In this document: piece by piece, positions 63,610 to 64,000 of the stretch
How the letters are laid out: every line of letters starts with the position of its first letter
Position numbering within the stretch: the stretch's first letter is position 1
Source of the DNA: Hydrogenophaga sp.
Lineage (GTDB): Bacteria; Pseudomonadota; Gammaproteobacteria; Burkholderiales; Burkholderiaceae_C
Length of the DNA stretch: 64,000 bases
NCBI RefSeq assembly: GCF_026125785.1
Contig: NZ_JAHCKL010000022.1
Coordinates: 1-64,000 of the forward strand
Reading direction: 5' to 3'
Program-made: the position numbers and the translations under genes
The notes under the pieces: generated by a model
The model's database searches: none
Seen by the model: the letters and a program-made list of their open reading frames with translations, nothing else
Told to the model about the DNA's origin: nothing

Positions 63610-64000
63610 GCACCACCGTGGACCTGAGAAGCGACACCGTCACGCAGCCCACGCGCGCCATGCGCGAGGCCATGATGGCGGCGCCCTTGGGCGACGACGT
63701 GTTCGGCGACGACCCGTCGGTGCAGGCGCTGCAGGAGCGCATCGCCGCCATCACCGGCAAGGAGGCGGCGCTCTTCATGGCCAGCGGCACGCAGAGCAAC
63801 CTCTGCGCCATGCTCGCGCACTGCGGGCGGGGTGACGAGTACATCGTCGGCCAGAACGCGCACACCTACCGCTACGAAGGCGGCGGCGCGGCGGTGCTGG
63901 GCAGCATCCAGCCGCAGCCCCTGGCGCAGAACGCGGTGGGGCAGATGCAGTTGGCCGACATCGAGGCGGCCATCAAGCCGGACGACCCGCATTTCGCGCG
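63606..64000 (+). CDS. ltaE: low-specificity L-threonine aldolase, 3' end outside window
   Basis: The frame is open from ATG 63606 to the window edge (131 codons). The translation begins [20 protein letters not shown] and holds [22 protein letters not shown] [segment] and [20 protein letters not shown] [segment], the N-terminal signature of PLP-dependent threonine aldolases (threonine or allo-threonine to glycine and acetaldehyde). The PLP lysine lies beyond the end. The ATGA overlap with trpG places it inside the trp operon, where trpD would normally follow. Confidence 0.93.
   Translation, partial: MSTTVDLRSDTVTQPTRAMREAMMAAPLGDDVFGDDPSVQALQERIAAITGKEAALFMASGTQSNLCAMLAHCGRGDEYIVGQNAHTYRYEGGGAAVLGSIQPQPLAQNAVGQMQLADIEAAIKPDDPHFA

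Overview
The window is a GC-rich stretch of a bacterial chromosome. Its gene content and order (argS-SPOR-dsbA, lptA-lptB-rpoN, thiL/pgpA/pncC, trpE-trpG, malate synthase G, ArgP/ArgO, a Bug-type tripartite tricarboxylate receptor, several IclR/GntR/LysR-controlled catabolic clusters) point to a Burkholderiales betaproteobacterium, most likely a Comamonadaceae member of the Hydrogenophaga/Acidovorax kind. Two intergenic GC-rich repeats (11528-11554, 36531-36724) look like the dispersed extragenic repeats of that family. I saw no rRNA, tRNA, CRISPR array, insertion sequence or prophage. The genus is inferred from gene content only.

Layout. 1-5.5 kb (minus strand): a CWC cysteine-rich protein cut by the window start, a membrane acyltransferase coupled to a gamma-glutamyltransferase-like enzyme, and malate synthase G. 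5.5-9.7 kb: a HipBA-type kinase/HTH pair, a divergent AraC regulator/qorB pair, a glutaredoxin and an internally deleted HAD phosphatase relic. 9.7-14.9 kb: an IclR regulator facing HMG-CoA lyase and a family III CoA-transferase, a LysR regulator with an FMN reductase, and an SRPBCC protein. 15-23.2 kb: a GntR/amidase/deacetylase/NTF2-like block divergent from a LIV-type ABC transporter in which permease LivM and both ATPases LivG and LivF are one polypeptide. 23.2-26 kb: a LysE exporter and a compact envelope-sensing cluster: a periplasmic protein of 19-residue repeats, an ECF-like sigma factor, a single-TM candidate anti-sigma protein and a divergent secreted helical protein. 26.1-32.5 kb: a nine-gene catabolic operon with a polar amino-acid-type ABC transporter, a dehydroquinase-II homologue with an altered substrate pocket, an Old Yellow Enzyme, a NIPSNAP protein, an IclR regulator and a cupin. 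32.5-34.1 kb: argO/argP.

34.1-49.6 kb is mostly housekeeping: argS, SPOR protein, dsbA, lptA, lptB, rpoN, a THUMP-type RNA methyltransferase preceded by eight perfect AACGCCC repeats that run into its start codon, a PIN protein, DUF488, an FMN-binding glutamate-synthase-like protein, a UPF0149/SEC-C protein, GST, a Tat-lipoprotein nitroreductase-like protein, a HEAT-repeat DNA alkylation repair-like protein, pncC and pgpA. 49.6-52.9 kb is a MarR-SDR-Bug-CMD-CMD catabolic islet lying between pgpA and thiL, which are usually neighbours. 53-64 kb: thiL, a large membrane protein of the family misnamed site-specific recombinase, apaG, rpe, a TonB receptor with a small membrane protein, gph, a chalcone-isomerase-like protein, and the trp operon (probable leader peptide with Trp-Pro-Trp, trpE, trpG, and a coupled threonine aldolase cut by the window end).

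How the genes work together: most accessory genes form self-contained uptake-plus-catabolism modules with their own regulators, typical of a metabolically versatile soil or water organism. The best candidates for undescribed biology are the dehydroquinase-like operon, the LivMGF fusion with its amidase block, the 19-residue-repeat/sigma cluster, and the heptanucleotide repeat in front of the methyltransferase gene.
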